NCBI RefSeq assembly: GCF_030063195.1
Contig: NZ_JASISS010000019.1
Span: 1-64,000, forward strand
DNA: 64,000 nt
Source: Cryobacterium sp. PH31-AA6
GTDB taxonomy: Bacteria; Actinomycetota; Actinomycetes; Actinomycetales; Microbacteriaceae
Direction: 5' to 3'
In this document: positions 51,932 to 60,672 of the stretch, piece after piece
Layout of the letters: each line of letters begins with the position of its first letter
How positions within the stretch are numbered: the first letter of the stretch is position 1
Position numbers and translations under genes: made by a program
The notes under the pieces: model-generated
The model's input: the letters and a program-made list of their open reading frames with translations, nothing else
Database searches by the model: none
What the model was told of the DNA's origin: nothing

Positions 51932-52627
51932 CTAGAAGCCGTTGTGCCGCCCGGCCGGACTATCGCCGGGGCCCCGTGAACTCTGGTCACTTCGCTCCTC
52001 CAGAACGAACCAGACGGCCCTGACTTCTTCGCTTGTGCTGTTCCAGAAACGGTGCGGGATTCTGGAGTCGAACGCGATCGAGTCGCCCGGATGCAGCTGC
52101 GCCTGACCGAAGCCCACCTGGGCGTTAAGGATCCCCGAGACGATCACGCCGTACTCGCGGCCCCCATGACGAATGAAATCTGCTGGCGGCTCCGCCCCAG
52201 GTGCGGGGGCATAGATGACCTCGATGAAGTCCGCGCCGTCTTCGGCCTTCGCGGTGAGTCGTTCCCAACGCGGACCCTCCTTCAGCTGAATGGAGGGTCG
52301 GGCACTCCGGCGCAGCACGATGCCCGCCTCATCGAGAGGGGCGCTGCGCTCGGTGGCGACAAGTTCATCCTGAACTGCGGGAACGACTCCTTGGGCATCG
52401 ACGACCTCCTCGAACAGGCCATCCATGGAGATGCCAAGCACGTTCACCACGTTGTACAGGGTGCGGACGCTGAAGGACCCCAGGCCTCGTTCGACCTGTG
52501 AGACATGGCTTGCCGACACGTCAATGCGTCGACCCAGCTCTCGGATGCTCATGCCGGCGGCGTTGCGGGACGCGCGAATACGCTCTCCGACTGTGAGCCA
52601 TTCGGAAGCGGCGTCAGTATCGTTCAA
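51932..52627 (-). CDS. XRE-cupin transcriptional regulator
   Basis: A 231-residue regulator: HTH at about 12-65 (IRELGRRIDVSASHVSQVERGL) and a C-terminal cupin at about 120-210 (GGREYGVIVSGIL, LHPGDSIAFDSRIPHRFWN) that may bind a small ligand or metal. Such regulators control amine, amino acid and sugar-acid catabolism. It heads the leftward SDR-ABC-M24 operon, which it probably represses or activates. Confidence 0.92.
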   Translation of the reverse strand: MNDTDAASEWLTVGERIRASRNAAGMSIRELGRRIDVSASHVSQVERGLGSFSVRTLYNVVNVLGISMDGLFEEVVDAQGVVPAVQDELVATERSAPLDEAGIVLRRSARPSIQLKEGPRWERLTAKAEDGADFIEVIYAPAPGAEPPADFIRHGGREYGVIVSGILNAQVGFGQAQLHPGDSIAFDSRIPHRFWNSTSEEVRAVWFVLEERSDQSSRGPGDSPAGRHNGF

Positions 52628-52696
52628 CGGGTTCCTCTCTCTTCCCCCTCGGAACCGCGGGGGTCATCATCCGCGCAAGCTAGCACTGAACAAGAA

Positions 52697-52710
52697 GTGT
52701 ACTGCTACAC
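52697..52710. promoter_or_regulatory. Second GTGTA/TACAC inverted repeat, upstream of the XRE-cupin gene
   Basis: GTGTA-CTGC-TACAC lies about 70 nt upstream of the regulator start. It shares half-sites with 51854-51874, though the spacing is shorter, suggesting autoregulation. Confidence 0.4.
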
Positions 52711-53001
52711 AGCACAGCATACTTAGCTCAGGCCTGCATGGACCATGCGCTTCGGACGAGTTGACGCTGACCCGCTCCGCCTCAGAGCTCTACTATGACG
52801 TGATCTGCTCGAATGGAGTGGACCCGTCAGGGACGACGACGAGGTTGCCCTGCTCGCCGATCTGAGCGGTTTGCGCACCGCGTATCCCTCCTTCACGGAG
52901 TCGGGATGATGGATGTCCTGCAAGCTGATCGAGTCGACGCTGACGCCGGCCTTCAGACAACGGGTTTCACGCTCCTCCTTGATCGCGATTTCCGCATCTG
53001 A

Positions 53002-53095
53002 CAGTGACCGGGGAGGGACTACTGCTACTTCTCGGAGAGAAACCTCGCAGCGCCTGCCGGGTGATCCCGAGCTCCGTGCAGAGGCCGCCGACCTA
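53002..53095 (-). pseudogene. Possible recombinase/transposase HTH remnant
   Basis: The minus strand reads VGGLCTELGITRQALR, like the helix-turn-helix of resolvases or IS3/IS481-type transposases, but a stop lies just upstream and the following residues are low complexity. No inverted repeats or target duplications were found. A remnant at best. Confidence 0.25.
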
Positions 53096-53223
53096 CGTTT
53101 CCACTATCACCGCGAGGGAGAGGGGTCTAGAGTCACGCGCAGCAGGGCCGATCCGTGTGGAGCGACCATCGGGCGGGGAACTCTCGGCGAAAGGCGGCAA
53201 CCGAGTTGGAGAGCAGCAGCAGA

Positions 53224-53688
53224 GTGCCGGGAGCGAGCGGGCGGACGCCGCGCTTGCAGCCCCGATGGTTCATCGTGCTTTTCTGGAAGGTGCACCGGGC
53301 TCTGGTCCGGGTCACCGGTGGGCGCCGTGGCTTGTGGCGCCCGCGTGACAAGACCTGGGGCGCGTTGAGGCTGACCACGGTCGGGCGCCGCAGCGGCCAG
53401 GAGCGATCGGTGATCGTCGGGTATTACGAGGACGGTCCGAACCTGGTGACCATGGCAATGAACGGCTGGGGCGAAGCGGAGCCCGCGTGGTGGCTCAACC
53501 TCCAGGCGCATCCGAAGGCTCGGATCCAGCTCGCCGACGGGACACGGCAGGTCGTCGCCCACGCCGCGACCGGAGCGGAGCGGGACCGGTTGTGGGACCG
53601 GTGGCGGTCGCTGGACAAGGACCTCGACGGGTACGCCCGTCGTCGGCCGACGGAGACGGCCGTGGTGGTCTTCGAACCGGTGTCATGA
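53224..53688 (+). CDS. Deazaflavin (F420)-dependent nitroreductase-like protein (DDN family)
   Basis: A 154-residue protein of the actinobacterial DDN/flavin-like split-barrel family: the N-terminal helix WFIVLFWKVHRALVRVTGG, then LRLTTVGRRSGQERSV, MNGWGEAEPAWWLNLQAHP and IQLADGTRQVV. Members use F420 (or bind fatty acids or haem) in redox protection. A GTG with GGAGAG upstream is chosen as start; the longer frame reads into degenerate sequence. Confidence 0.87.
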   Translation: MPGASGRTPRLQPRWFIVLFWKVHRALVRVTGGRRGLWRPRDKTWGALRLTTVGRRSGQERSVIVGYYEDGPNLVTMAMNGWGEAEPAWWLNLQAHPKARIQLADGTRQVVAHAATGAERDRLWDRWRSLDKDLDGYARRRPTETAVVVFEPVS

Positions 53689-54297
53689 GCGGTTCCGGCC
53701 CCGACTGAAGATTGACGCAATCGCCGCGAGGATCCCGTCGATCTACCCGGACAGCGGCGTGCAGGATGACCACTGGCATGGGGCCGGTACGTGCAACGAC
53801 TCGACGTCGGGATCGCGAAGGCCACCCCAACTACAAGGCCAACTGGCCACTCAAGGTGCCCCCGGTTCCCCGGATAGCGCGGAACTCGATCCGCCGCTTC
53901 GAACATCACCGCGCACCCACCCGCTCAACCAACACTCGACCGCACGACCAGGACAATTCGCAGCGCCGAAAAGCGGTGCTCCGGCATCCCTGGCCGTGCG
54001 TTGTCGTTTAATCCGCACCTGCCAGCCCGCACGAGTGGAAGATCCCGAGCCGCCCACGCCAGAAACGACGAATGGCCTCCGAAAGTCGGAGGCCATTCGT
54101 TTTGGGACGAGTTCTAGGAACAGAATCAACCAGTTCCAAGAACAACCCTGTGGCATGTTGTTCCCATAACTCACAGGCCGCTGAATAACCGGGCAGTATT
54201 TCGGCACTTTCGCGCACGTCCTCTGCGCTCTGCCAAATAGTCCTCTACCGGCCGAGCAACGTCGCCAACTCGTCGGACGACTCCCCGTAATCGTGAA
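53689..54297. other. 0.6-kb spacer with terminator, no intact gene
   Basis: GC content is below average and all frames are broken or lack ribosome sites. It carries one strong terminator at 54068-54100, followed by GTTCTAGGAAC and a second similar CAGTTCCAAGAAC. Confidence 0.5.
54068..54100. terminator. Intrinsic terminator hairpin
   Basis: ACGAATGGCCTCCGA and TCGGAGGCCATTCGT form a perfect 15-bp stem with a 3-nt loop, followed by TTTT. Shares its apical CCTCCGA/TCGGAGG and 3' flank with the terminator at 38401. Confidence 0.85.
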
Positions 54298-54759
54298 CTA
54301 CCGGGTGACACCCTCGAGTAGGATCGCGAGCTCGTCGAGTTCGACGTCCCAGCCCTCCCGGTTCTGCTCAAGACGTTCGCGACGGTAGCGGGTGCCACCG
54401 GGGAGTGTGTCGAAGCCCGATTCGATCACCGTGACATCCGTCCCGGTACCAGCATCGGCGATGGTAAAGCGCACGTGCGTCGAGTACTCGTCGAGCTCTT
54501 CGGCGGGGATTCCCGACCAACGGAAGCCGAACGAGCCGTCGGGCACCACCTCGGTGATTTCGATCGGGAAGCTGCCATAATCATCCCAGTCGATGCTGCC
54601 AGTAGCACCGGGCTCGAGCGCGGCGAACACCACACCGTCTCCGAACCACTGAACCATCACTTCGGGGTCGGTCAGTGCCTTCCAGACCCGCGCGCGCGAG
54701 GCCTCGATGTGCACGGTGCGGGTCACGGTGTGGCCCTTGATTCTTGCGTGATCAGACAC
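54298..54759 (-). CDS. SRPBCC/AHSA1 family protein
   Basis: A 153-residue START-like ligand-binding protein: VTRTVHIEASRARVWKALTD at the first strand-helix, then the WFGDGVVFAALEPGATG region and the C-terminal helix GWDVELDELAILLEGV. AHSA1-like proteins bind hydrophobic ligands or act on small molecules; some are partners of ArsR regulators, but none is adjacent. GTG start with GAAGGA about 7 nt upstream. Confidence 0.87.
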   Translation of the reverse strand: MSDHARIKGHTVTRTVHIEASRARVWKALTDPEVMVQWFGDGVVFAALEPGATGSIDWDDYGSFPIEITEVVPDGSFGFRWSGIPAEELDEYSTHVRFTIADAGTGTDVTVIESGFDTLPGGTRYRRERLEQNREGWDVELDELAILLEGVTR

Positions 54760-54820
54760 GGTGTTTCCTTCACGTTCGAGCTGAGCGCGACGGGACATTG
54801 CCCGCCGAGCGGCGCGTGAA

Positions 54821-55156
54821 CTAGTTCCGCAAACGCGCCTCATCGAGCGTACCCATGATTGCGTAGCTGTTCACGGGCGGGAGAACTCCGTGATCCCCAC
54901 CGCCGTCCTCGACCCTAATATCCAGGAGGCGCCTGACCGACTCTGCACACAAAGTTCCGTTGACTTCGGACCGGAAGACGGTCTCCGCGATACCCAGCTC
55001 TTTCGTGCTCGCAACCATGCTGCTCGGGTCCGGAAACATCCGGAGGCACAGTGGCCACTCCAGCTCATCCCGACCGATAGAGAGGAACAAACAATCCAAC
55101 TTGGCGCGCTCAACGCCTAGAAATCCAAGAATCACGCGGCAATCTCGTAACACCAC
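54821..55156 (-). CDS. Uncertain hypothetical protein, 111 residues
   Basis: An open frame from tandem GTG codons with about 70% GC at third positions, clearly below its neighbours (about 90%). The product is soluble (LDCLFLSIGRDELEWPLCLR...), with no recognised family. No clear ribosome site. It may be a recently acquired gene or chance. Confidence 0.3.
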   Translation of the reverse strand: MVLRDCRVILGFLGVERAKLDCLFLSIGRDELEWPLCLRMFPDPSSMVASTKELGIAETVFRSEVNGTLCAESVRRLLDIRVEDGGGDHGVLPPVNSYAIMGTLDEARLRN

Positions 55157-55171
55157 GCATTTGGACTTGAC

Positions 55172-57730
55172 CTAGCCCAGGGCAGCGCGGCGCGTGGTGT
55201 GCCGGGTGGGTATGGCGGACCGCGGGTCCTCTGGCCAGGGATGCTTCGGATAGCGGCCGCGCATCTGCGCGCGCACCTGCGAGTACGGACCTGCCCAGAA
55301 AGATGCGAGGTCGTCGGTCACGGCAAGGGGATGCCCGGCGGGGGACAACAAATGGAACAACACCGGCACTCGTCCTCCGATGATTCGCGGAGTCTCCGCC
55401 CACCCGAAGCATTCCTGTAGTTTCACGGCCACAATGGGACGGCCGGTGGAATCATCGGCAGGTGGGTAGCTGAGCCGAACATGCGAGCCGCTGGGCACCT
55501 GGAGGCGTTCCGGAACCAGAGCATCGAGGTCGACCGCGGCCGGCCACGGCAGGATTCGGCGGAGTGCCGGGGCAAGGTCGATGCGCGCGGCCGGAGTGCC
55601 GGCGGCGAGGTATGACAGTTCGGGGCCGAGCCAGGAATCGAGCGTGCTGAGCAGAACGGTGTCTGAGACCTGCGGCCAGGGCGATCCGAGCTCGCGATGA
55701 AGCAGCGCGAGGCGACGCCGCAGAGCATCCGCGGCGTCCGACCAGGTGAACACTCCGAGACCTTGCTCTGTGACGGCGCGACGGACGGCATCCCGTCCGC
55801 CGGCGTCCGCCTGTACACGCACCGGCACGGACGAGCGAATGATCGCGCCGATCCGACGTTCACGGCGCGCGACAACGCGCCCATTCAGGAACTGTGCTTC
55901 GACCCGGTCTGTGCATAGATGGGGCGCCACTTGCTCCGCCTGGTTCTCGGAGATGATGGCGGCAGAGCGGATGATTGCTCCGGTTCCTGCGGCCGCCCGC
56001 CCCTCCGCACGAGTAACGTCTGCCACTGCCAACCAGTCGGCACTAGCGAGCGGACCGGTGATCCCCGCACGGGTACCGGAGGCCAGAAGGAAGGTTGCGC
56101 CGTGTGGGGACTGATCGACGCGGCGAGCGATCCACTCGGGGAACGCGAGCGCGATGAGGAGTCCAGTCTGATCAGCGCCTCCTCGCGCCGTGTTGGTCGC
56201 CCCGGCGAAGCGCACGAGACGCCGGACTTCCTGCTCCCATCGGCGGGCATCCGGGCTTCGTCCAGTGCGCAGCGCGGTGAGCGTGGCCTGGGCATCTCCG
56301 TCTGCGACGCGGAGATCACCGCTGAGCAGCGAGATAACCTCGGCCGCTGTGCGCCCGCCGACCAGGCCACTCCCGGCACGCAGCGCGCGGGCGAGGCGAG
56401 GAGCTGTCGGGACGCGGGCGAGCTGTCGCCCTTCATCCGTGGCGCGGCCATCGGCATCGATCGCGCCGAGCCCACGCAGCACGGCGAGGGCCTCACCCAG
56501 GCTTCCCGAGGGAAGCGGATCTACCAGCCGCAGGCCCACACCGCCAGGGGCGCCCCAGCAAGCGAGGAGCAAGGCTGCGTCGGTGAGATCTGCCGCCTGG
56601 ATCTCAGGCGCAGCGTGCGTCGGTGCCGTGGCGAAGGTCCGCTCGTCGACGCATCGGACCACGACGCCCGGCCCGTGCCGGGTGGCGCGCCCAGAGCGCT
56701 GGATGGCAGAGGCCTTGGGCGTCGGCCCGGTGACGAGACCGCTCATCCCGCGCGCTTCATCCCGCTGCGGAGCACGAGACAAGCAGGTGTCGACGACCAG
56801 ACGCACGCCGGGGACGGTCAGAGAGGATTCGGCGAGTGACGTCGTCACGATGATCCGTGCAGCACCATCGGGGCTCCGCCCACTGATCACCGCATCCTGC
56901 TCTGCCGCGGGGATCTGGCCGTGCAGTTCGCGGACGTCGAACTCCGCGGCGAGACCACGGATGCGTCCGGCGATCTCAGAGACCTCACGCGCACCCGGTG
57001 CGAATACGAGAGCATCGGCCGCAGGATCGGTGCGCACGAGGTTGCGGTGTGCGGCGACCGCGGTGCTCGCGACGTGGTCAAGGAAAGCCCAGGTCACCCC
57101 GCGTTCACCCAGTCGAGGTGTGGGAGAGGGCGCCCAGTGCACCTCGAGCGGATGTGCCGGTGCCGTCTGGGTCACGATCGGGGCCGGCGACGCGTCCGTT
57201 CCGAGAATTGTCGCGAACCGTTCGGCGTCGAGTGTTGCGGACATCGCGATGAGGATGAGGTCGTCGCGCAGCTCGCGGACCTCGCCGAGCAGCCCGATCA
57301 GCAGATCCGTCTCCAAAGCACGTTCGTGCACTTCGTCGATGATCACCGCGCCAATCCCGTCGAGACCAGGGTCATCGAGCAGGCGACGAAGAAGCACGCC
57401 CGCGGTAACGAACTCGATCAGGGTGGATGGACTCACGTGGCGTTCGCCGCGGACGGTGAATCCAACGCGGGAGCCCAGAGGGGATCCGTCCAACTGCGCG
57501 AGTCGTCGGGCTGCAGCACGGGCAGCGACCCGGCGGGGCTGAGTGACGATCACACGACCCGAAACACGATCAGCGAGGATTGGCGGGACAAGCGTGGTCT
57601 TTCCCGTGCCCGGCGGCGCGCTGACGACGACGGTGGGGCTCCGATCGAGCGCAGCACTCAGATCATCGATCGCCGAGGCGAACGCGAGCCCGCGACCGAG
57701 TCTCGACGGGTCGAACGGCGCACAGGTCAC
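55172..57730 (-). CDS. hrpB: ATP-dependent helicase HrpB (DEAH-type)
   Basis: An 852-residue DExH helicase: Walker A SAPPGTGKTT near residue 40, IIDEVHERALE (motif II), MSATLD (motif III), then RecA2 with STTS-like IIVTTSLAESSLTVP and QRSGRATRHGPG (motif VI), followed by the HA2-like and HrpB C-terminal domains. Length fits the family. Cellular role is poorly defined; RNA unwinding is assumed. Monocistronic, leftward. Confidence 0.95.
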   Translation of the reverse strand: MTCAPFDPSRLGRGLAFASAIDDLSAALDRSPTVVVSAPPGTGKTTLVPPILADRVSGRVIVTQPRRVAARAAARRLAQLDGSPLGSRVGFTVRGERHVSPSTLIEFVTAGVLLRRLLDDPGLDGIGAVIIDEVHERALETDLLIGLLGEVRELRDDLILIAMSATLDAERFATILGTDASPAPIVTQTAPAHPLEVHWAPSPTPRLGERGVTWAFLDHVASTAVAAHRNLVRTDPAADALVFAPGAREVSEIAGRIRGLAAEFDVRELHGQIPAAEQDAVISGRSPDGAARIIVTTSLAESSLTVPGVRLVVDTCLSRAPQRDEARGMSGLVTGPTPKASAIQRSGRATRHGPGVVVRCVDERTFATAPTHAAPEIQAADLTDAALLLACWGAPGGVGLRLVDPLPSGSLGEALAVLRGLGAIDADGRATDEGRQLARVPTAPRLARALRAGSGLVGGRTAAEVISLLSGDLRVADGDAQATLTALRTGRSPDARRWEQEVRRLVRFAGATNTARGGADQTGLLIALAFPEWIARRVDQSPHGATFLLASGTRAGITGPLASADWLAVADVTRAEGRAAAGTGAIIRSAAIISENQAEQVAPHLCTDRVEAQFLNGRVVARRERRIGAIIRSSVPVRVQADAGGRDAVRRAVTEQGLGVFTWSDAADALRRRLALLHRELGSPWPQVSDTVLLSTLDSWLGPELSYLAAGTPAARIDLAPALRRILPWPAAVDLDALVPERLQVPSGSHVRLSYPPADDSTGRPIVAVKLQECFGWAETPRIIGGRVPVLFHLLSPAGHPLAVTDDLASFWAGPYSQVRAQMRGRYPKHPWPEDPRSAIPTRHTTRRAALG

Positions 57731-58200
57731 TCCCCCAGTCTCTCGCGTTCGGAAGGTGCGCGCTCAGCTGCCCCACGTATCGCGCCTCAACTCTGGGCCC
57801 ACATGACGGATACCACTAGCCGACGCCCCGCTCCCGCGACCGTCGATGCATGAGGAATGCGCCTGCTGACGCACCGCAGATCTCGATGGTCACGGTCAGC
57901 AAGGGCTTCCGGAGGCGTCACTGGCCGCCGTCAGCCCCGCAGAGCCCACCCAGCACAACGCTGTCAGCGCAACCGGCCCCACCGCGTTCAGCAGGAACGG
58001 GACGGGACTGCCCCAGGTGTCCCGTGGCACGTCGATTTCGCGAGGATCTACGCGTCCAACCCGGCAGTGAAGTTCGCTCCGTTACCGCCACCCGAAATCG
58101 TGTTGCCACGTGGCACTCGAGTGAATCCTTCTTCTCATCGGTTGCCTCACTTCACACTTGCTCACACCACTTCCGTTACCGCTGCGTTCGCCGCAGTAAA
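57731..58200. other. 0.47-kb spacer between hrpB and the tRNA
   Basis: No intact gene. The minus strand of 57816-58010 holds a membrane-protein-like remnant. The rest is without recognised features up to the tRNA terminator. Confidence 0.5.
57816..58010 (-). pseudogene. Possible frameshifted membrane-protein remnant
   Basis: Two minus-strand segments in different frames read like consecutive membrane helices: PFLLNAVGPVALTALCWVGS, then LLTVTIEICGASAGAFLMHR followed by a basic tail and stop. No start or ribosome site is found. Low confidence. Confidence 0.3.
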
Positions 58201-58201
58201 A

Positions 58202-58249
58202 CAAAAACCCCCTGCTTCCCAGTGAAAAAAGGGATGCAGAGGGTTTTCT
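58202..58249 (-). terminator. Terminator downstream of tRNA-Ser
   Basis: On the minus strand AAAACCCTCTGC pairs with GCAGGGGGTTTT in a hairpin ending in a T tract, right after the tRNA 3' end. Confidence 0.85.
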
Positions 58250-58250
58250 G

Positions 58251-58340
58251 TGGCGGTACCGGTGGGATTTGAACCCACGGTGGAGTCTCCCCCACACAAC
58301 TTTTCGAGAGTTGCACCTTCGGCCGCTCGGACACGGTACC
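58251..58340 (-). tRNA. tRNA-Ser(CGA)
   Basis: A class II tRNA of 90 nt including an encoded CCA. The acceptor stem GGTACCG / CGGTACC is perfect and the discriminator is G. The anticodon stem CAACT / AGTTG encloses the loop CTCGAAA, giving anticodon CGA (reads UCG). A long variable arm (GTGGGGGAGACTCCAC) and T-arm GTGGGTTCAAATCCCAC are present, all as expected for serine. Confidence 0.97.
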
Positions 58341-58475
58341 GAGGGAGATTGTAGTTGAGACCGCGGCCGGATGCGAATCCGTCGGCATCGCGGCATCCGC
58401 TCGAGCCCCCTCGCCAGTTGGGGAATCTCACGGATGCCTCAGCAAAGTCAGGCCGGGCGGGGGTATTCTCGGCGG

Positions 58476-59258
58476 GTGACAATTGCCAACCAGACCCTTC
58501 GATCCTTCGCCGTCGCGGCGGGCGCCGTTGCGACGGCAGCCGGAATCGGCGTCGCCGCGCTGGTGAACTTCCGCAATTTCAAGGGCCGGCTGGCCGAGAG
58601 CGCGGCCATGCTCAACGAGACCCTGCCGGTGCACTCGCTGTGGTGGCGCACCCACGCCAAGGTGAAGGGCGAACTGCTCTATGTCGCCATCGGCGACAGC
58701 GCGGCGCAGGGCATCGGTGCGAGCTCACCGGACCGCAGCTATGTCGGGTTGCTGGCCGATCACATCCGTCTGGCCACCGGTCGCACGATGCGCGTGGTCA
58801 ATCTCAGCGTGTCGGGCGCAACGGTGGAGCTGGCCGTGCGCGACCAGCTCCCGCGGTTCGTCAAGCTCTCCCCCGATATCGTGACCGTGGCGATCGGGGC
58901 GAACGACATCGCGCTCTGGGATCCGGTCAGGTTCGAGTCCGGCATCCGAGAGATCTTCGCCGTGCTGCCCGAGCACACACTGGTCGCCGACCTGCCCTGC
59001 TTCCATCTGCCGGCGAACGAACGCAAGGTCGCGGTGGCCAACCAGATTCTGCGCGCCGTCGCCGCCGAGCACGGCCTAGCCGTCGTGCCACTGCATGCCA
59101 CCACCAAGCGGCAGGGCGTGCGCAGCATCGCCACCCACGTGGCGGAGGACCTGTTCCACCCGAACGACCGCGGCTACCGGGTCTGGGCGGAGGCATTCCT
59201 GCCTGCGGTGAGTGCCGACGTCGCCCGGCTCATTCCACAGGAGCTTGCCCCGCAGTAA
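58476..59258 (+). CDS. SGNH/GDSL hydrolase with N-terminal membrane anchor
   Basis: A 260-residue protein: an N-terminal hydrophobic segment (about 8-30, FAVAAGAVATAAGIGVAALV), then an SGNH hydrolase domain with all blocks intact: GDSAAQGIG (nucleophile Ser), NLSVSGA, IGANDI and DLFHPNDRGY (Asp-x2-His). It should be an esterase or lipase on the outer face of the membrane or secreted. GTG start after a weak GGCGG site. Followed 34 nt later by radA. Confidence 0.9.
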   Translation: MTIANQTLRSFAVAAGAVATAAGIGVAALVNFRNFKGRLAESAAMLNETLPVHSLWWRTHAKVKGELLYVAIGDSAAQGIGASSPDRSYVGLLADHIRLATGRTMRVVNLSVSGATVELAVRDQLPRFVKLSPDIVTVAIGANDIALWDPVRFESGIREIFAVLPEHTLVADLPCFHLPANERKVAVANQILRAVAAEHGLAVVPLHATTKRQGVRSIATHVAEDLFHPNDRGYRVWAEAFLPAVSADVARLIPQELAPQ

Positions 59259-59292
59259 TCGAGCGTCGGTGGCCGAGGCTAGGCTCGCTGGC

Positions 59293-60660
59293 ATGGCCAG
59301 ACCCGTTTCCTCCTTCCGCTGCACGGACTGTGGCTGGACCACCCTGAAATGGGCCGGCCGTTGTGCCGAGTGCCACGAATGGGGCACCGTGGTCGACATC
59401 ACGGAGAAGGCCAGTGCGGCGCGCTCGCTCAAACCCGCCACGATCAGCGGTGCCGGAGTCGCCCGGCCGATCACGCACGTGGACACTACCGCGGTCTCGC
59501 ACTGGCCGACCGGGATCGACGAATTCGATCGGGTGCTGGGCGGCGGCATCGTGCCGGGCTCGGTCATTCTGCTGAGCGGTGAGCCGGGTGTCGGAAAGTC
59601 GACCCTGCTTCTGGAGGTGGCTTCGAAGGCCGCGGCCGCGAAGTCCCGCGTGCTCTACGTGAGCGCCGAGGAGTCGGTGAGCCAGGTTCGGTTGCGGGCC
59701 GAGCGCACCGGGGCGTTGCAGCCCGAGTTGTTCATCGCGGCGGAGACCGACCTGGCCACCATTCTCGGGCAGATCGACGCGGTGAAGCCCAATCTGGTGA
59801 TCGTGGACTCCGTGCAGACGGTGGCCAGCTCGAACTCCGACGGTCTCGCCGGGCAGCCCAGCCAGGTGCGCGAGGTGGCCTCGACCCTGATCCGGGTGGC
59901 GAAAGACCGCAACCTGCCCATTCTGCTTGTCGGGCATGTGACCAAGGACGGCTCGATCGCCGGGCCGCGGCTGCTCGAGCACCTCGTCGACGTGGTCTGC
60001 CAGTTCGAGGGCGACCGACAGACCGCGCTGAGGTTCGTGCGCGCGCTCAAGAACCGGTTCGGCTCGACCGACGAGGTCGGCTGCTTCGAGATGACCGGCG
60101 ACGGCATCGCCGAGGTGCCCGACCCGAGCGGGCTGTTCCTCAGCCGCGGTGCCGTGGCCGTCTCCGGCACCTGCGTCACGGTGGCGCTCGAGGGCCGCCG
60201 GGCCATGCCGGTCGAGGTACAGGCCCTCGTGATCAAGTCCCAGGCTCCCAACCCGCGCCGAGTCACCAACGGGGTCGACTCCTCGCGGGTTGCCATGCTC
60301 CTCGCCGTACTCGAGCGCAGGGCAGGGCTGACGGGCCTGGGCGGCATGGATGTCTACGTGTCGACCGTGGGCGGTATCCGTCTCACCGAACCGGCCGCCG
60401 ATCTCGCCATCGCCCTCGCCATCGCCTCGGCGTTCAAGGACCGGCCCATCGCCCAGAATGCGGCCGCCTTCGGCGAGATTAGCCTGGCCGGCGAGGTGCG
60501 ACCGGTGTCGGCGGCCAAGCTCCGGGCGGCAGAAGCCGCTCGGCTCGGCTTCGCCACGCGTATTGATGCGTCGGCGACGGGATCGATCGGCGCAGCCGTG
60601 GCCCTGGCGATCAAGACCGGGTTCACGGCCAGGGAGGCCGAGCTCGACAGCGTTTTCTAG
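59293..60660 (+). CDS. radA: DNA repair protein RadA
   Basis: A 455-residue RadA: N-terminal C4 zinc finger (C-T-D-C...C-A-E-C), RecA-like ATPase with Walker A GEPGVGKST, the RadA-specific KNRFGSTDE motif, and a C-terminal Lon-protease-like domain (about 290-455) with GGIRLTEPAADLAIALAIAS. It is a helicase-like branch-migration factor in homologous recombination and transformation. Family length and order are normal. Confidence 0.97.
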   Translation: MARPVSSFRCTDCGWTTLKWAGRCAECHEWGTVVDITEKASAARSLKPATISGAGVARPITHVDTTAVSHWPTGIDEFDRVLGGGIVPGSVILLSGEPGVGKSTLLLEVASKAAAAKSRVLYVSAEESVSQVRLRAERTGALQPELFIAAETDLATILGQIDAVKPNLVIVDSVQTVASSNSDGLAGQPSQVREVASTLIRVAKDRNLPILLVGHVTKDGSIAGPRLLEHLVDVVCQFEGDRQTALRFVRALKNRFGSTDEVGCFEMTGDGIAEVPDPSGLFLSRGAVAVSGTCVTVALEGRRAMPVEVQALVIKSQAPNPRRVTNGVDSSRVAMLLAVLERRAGLTGLGGMDVYVSTVGGIRLTEPAADLAIALAIASAFKDRPIAQNAAAFGEISLAGEVRPVSAAKLRAAEAARLGFATRIDASATGSIGAAVALAIKTGFTAREAELDSVF

Positions 60661-60672
60661 GCCGTCGGCGGA

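Larger units (their letters stand above)
52628..53223. other. Degenerate 0.6-kb spacer with gene remnants
   Basis: Lower GC than the surroundings and no intact gene. Minus-strand frames at about 52840-52995 give coding-like but startless fragments (for example SVDSISLQDIHHPDSVKEGY), interrupted by stops and frame changes. This looks like a site of past deletion or insertion. Confidence 0.5.
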
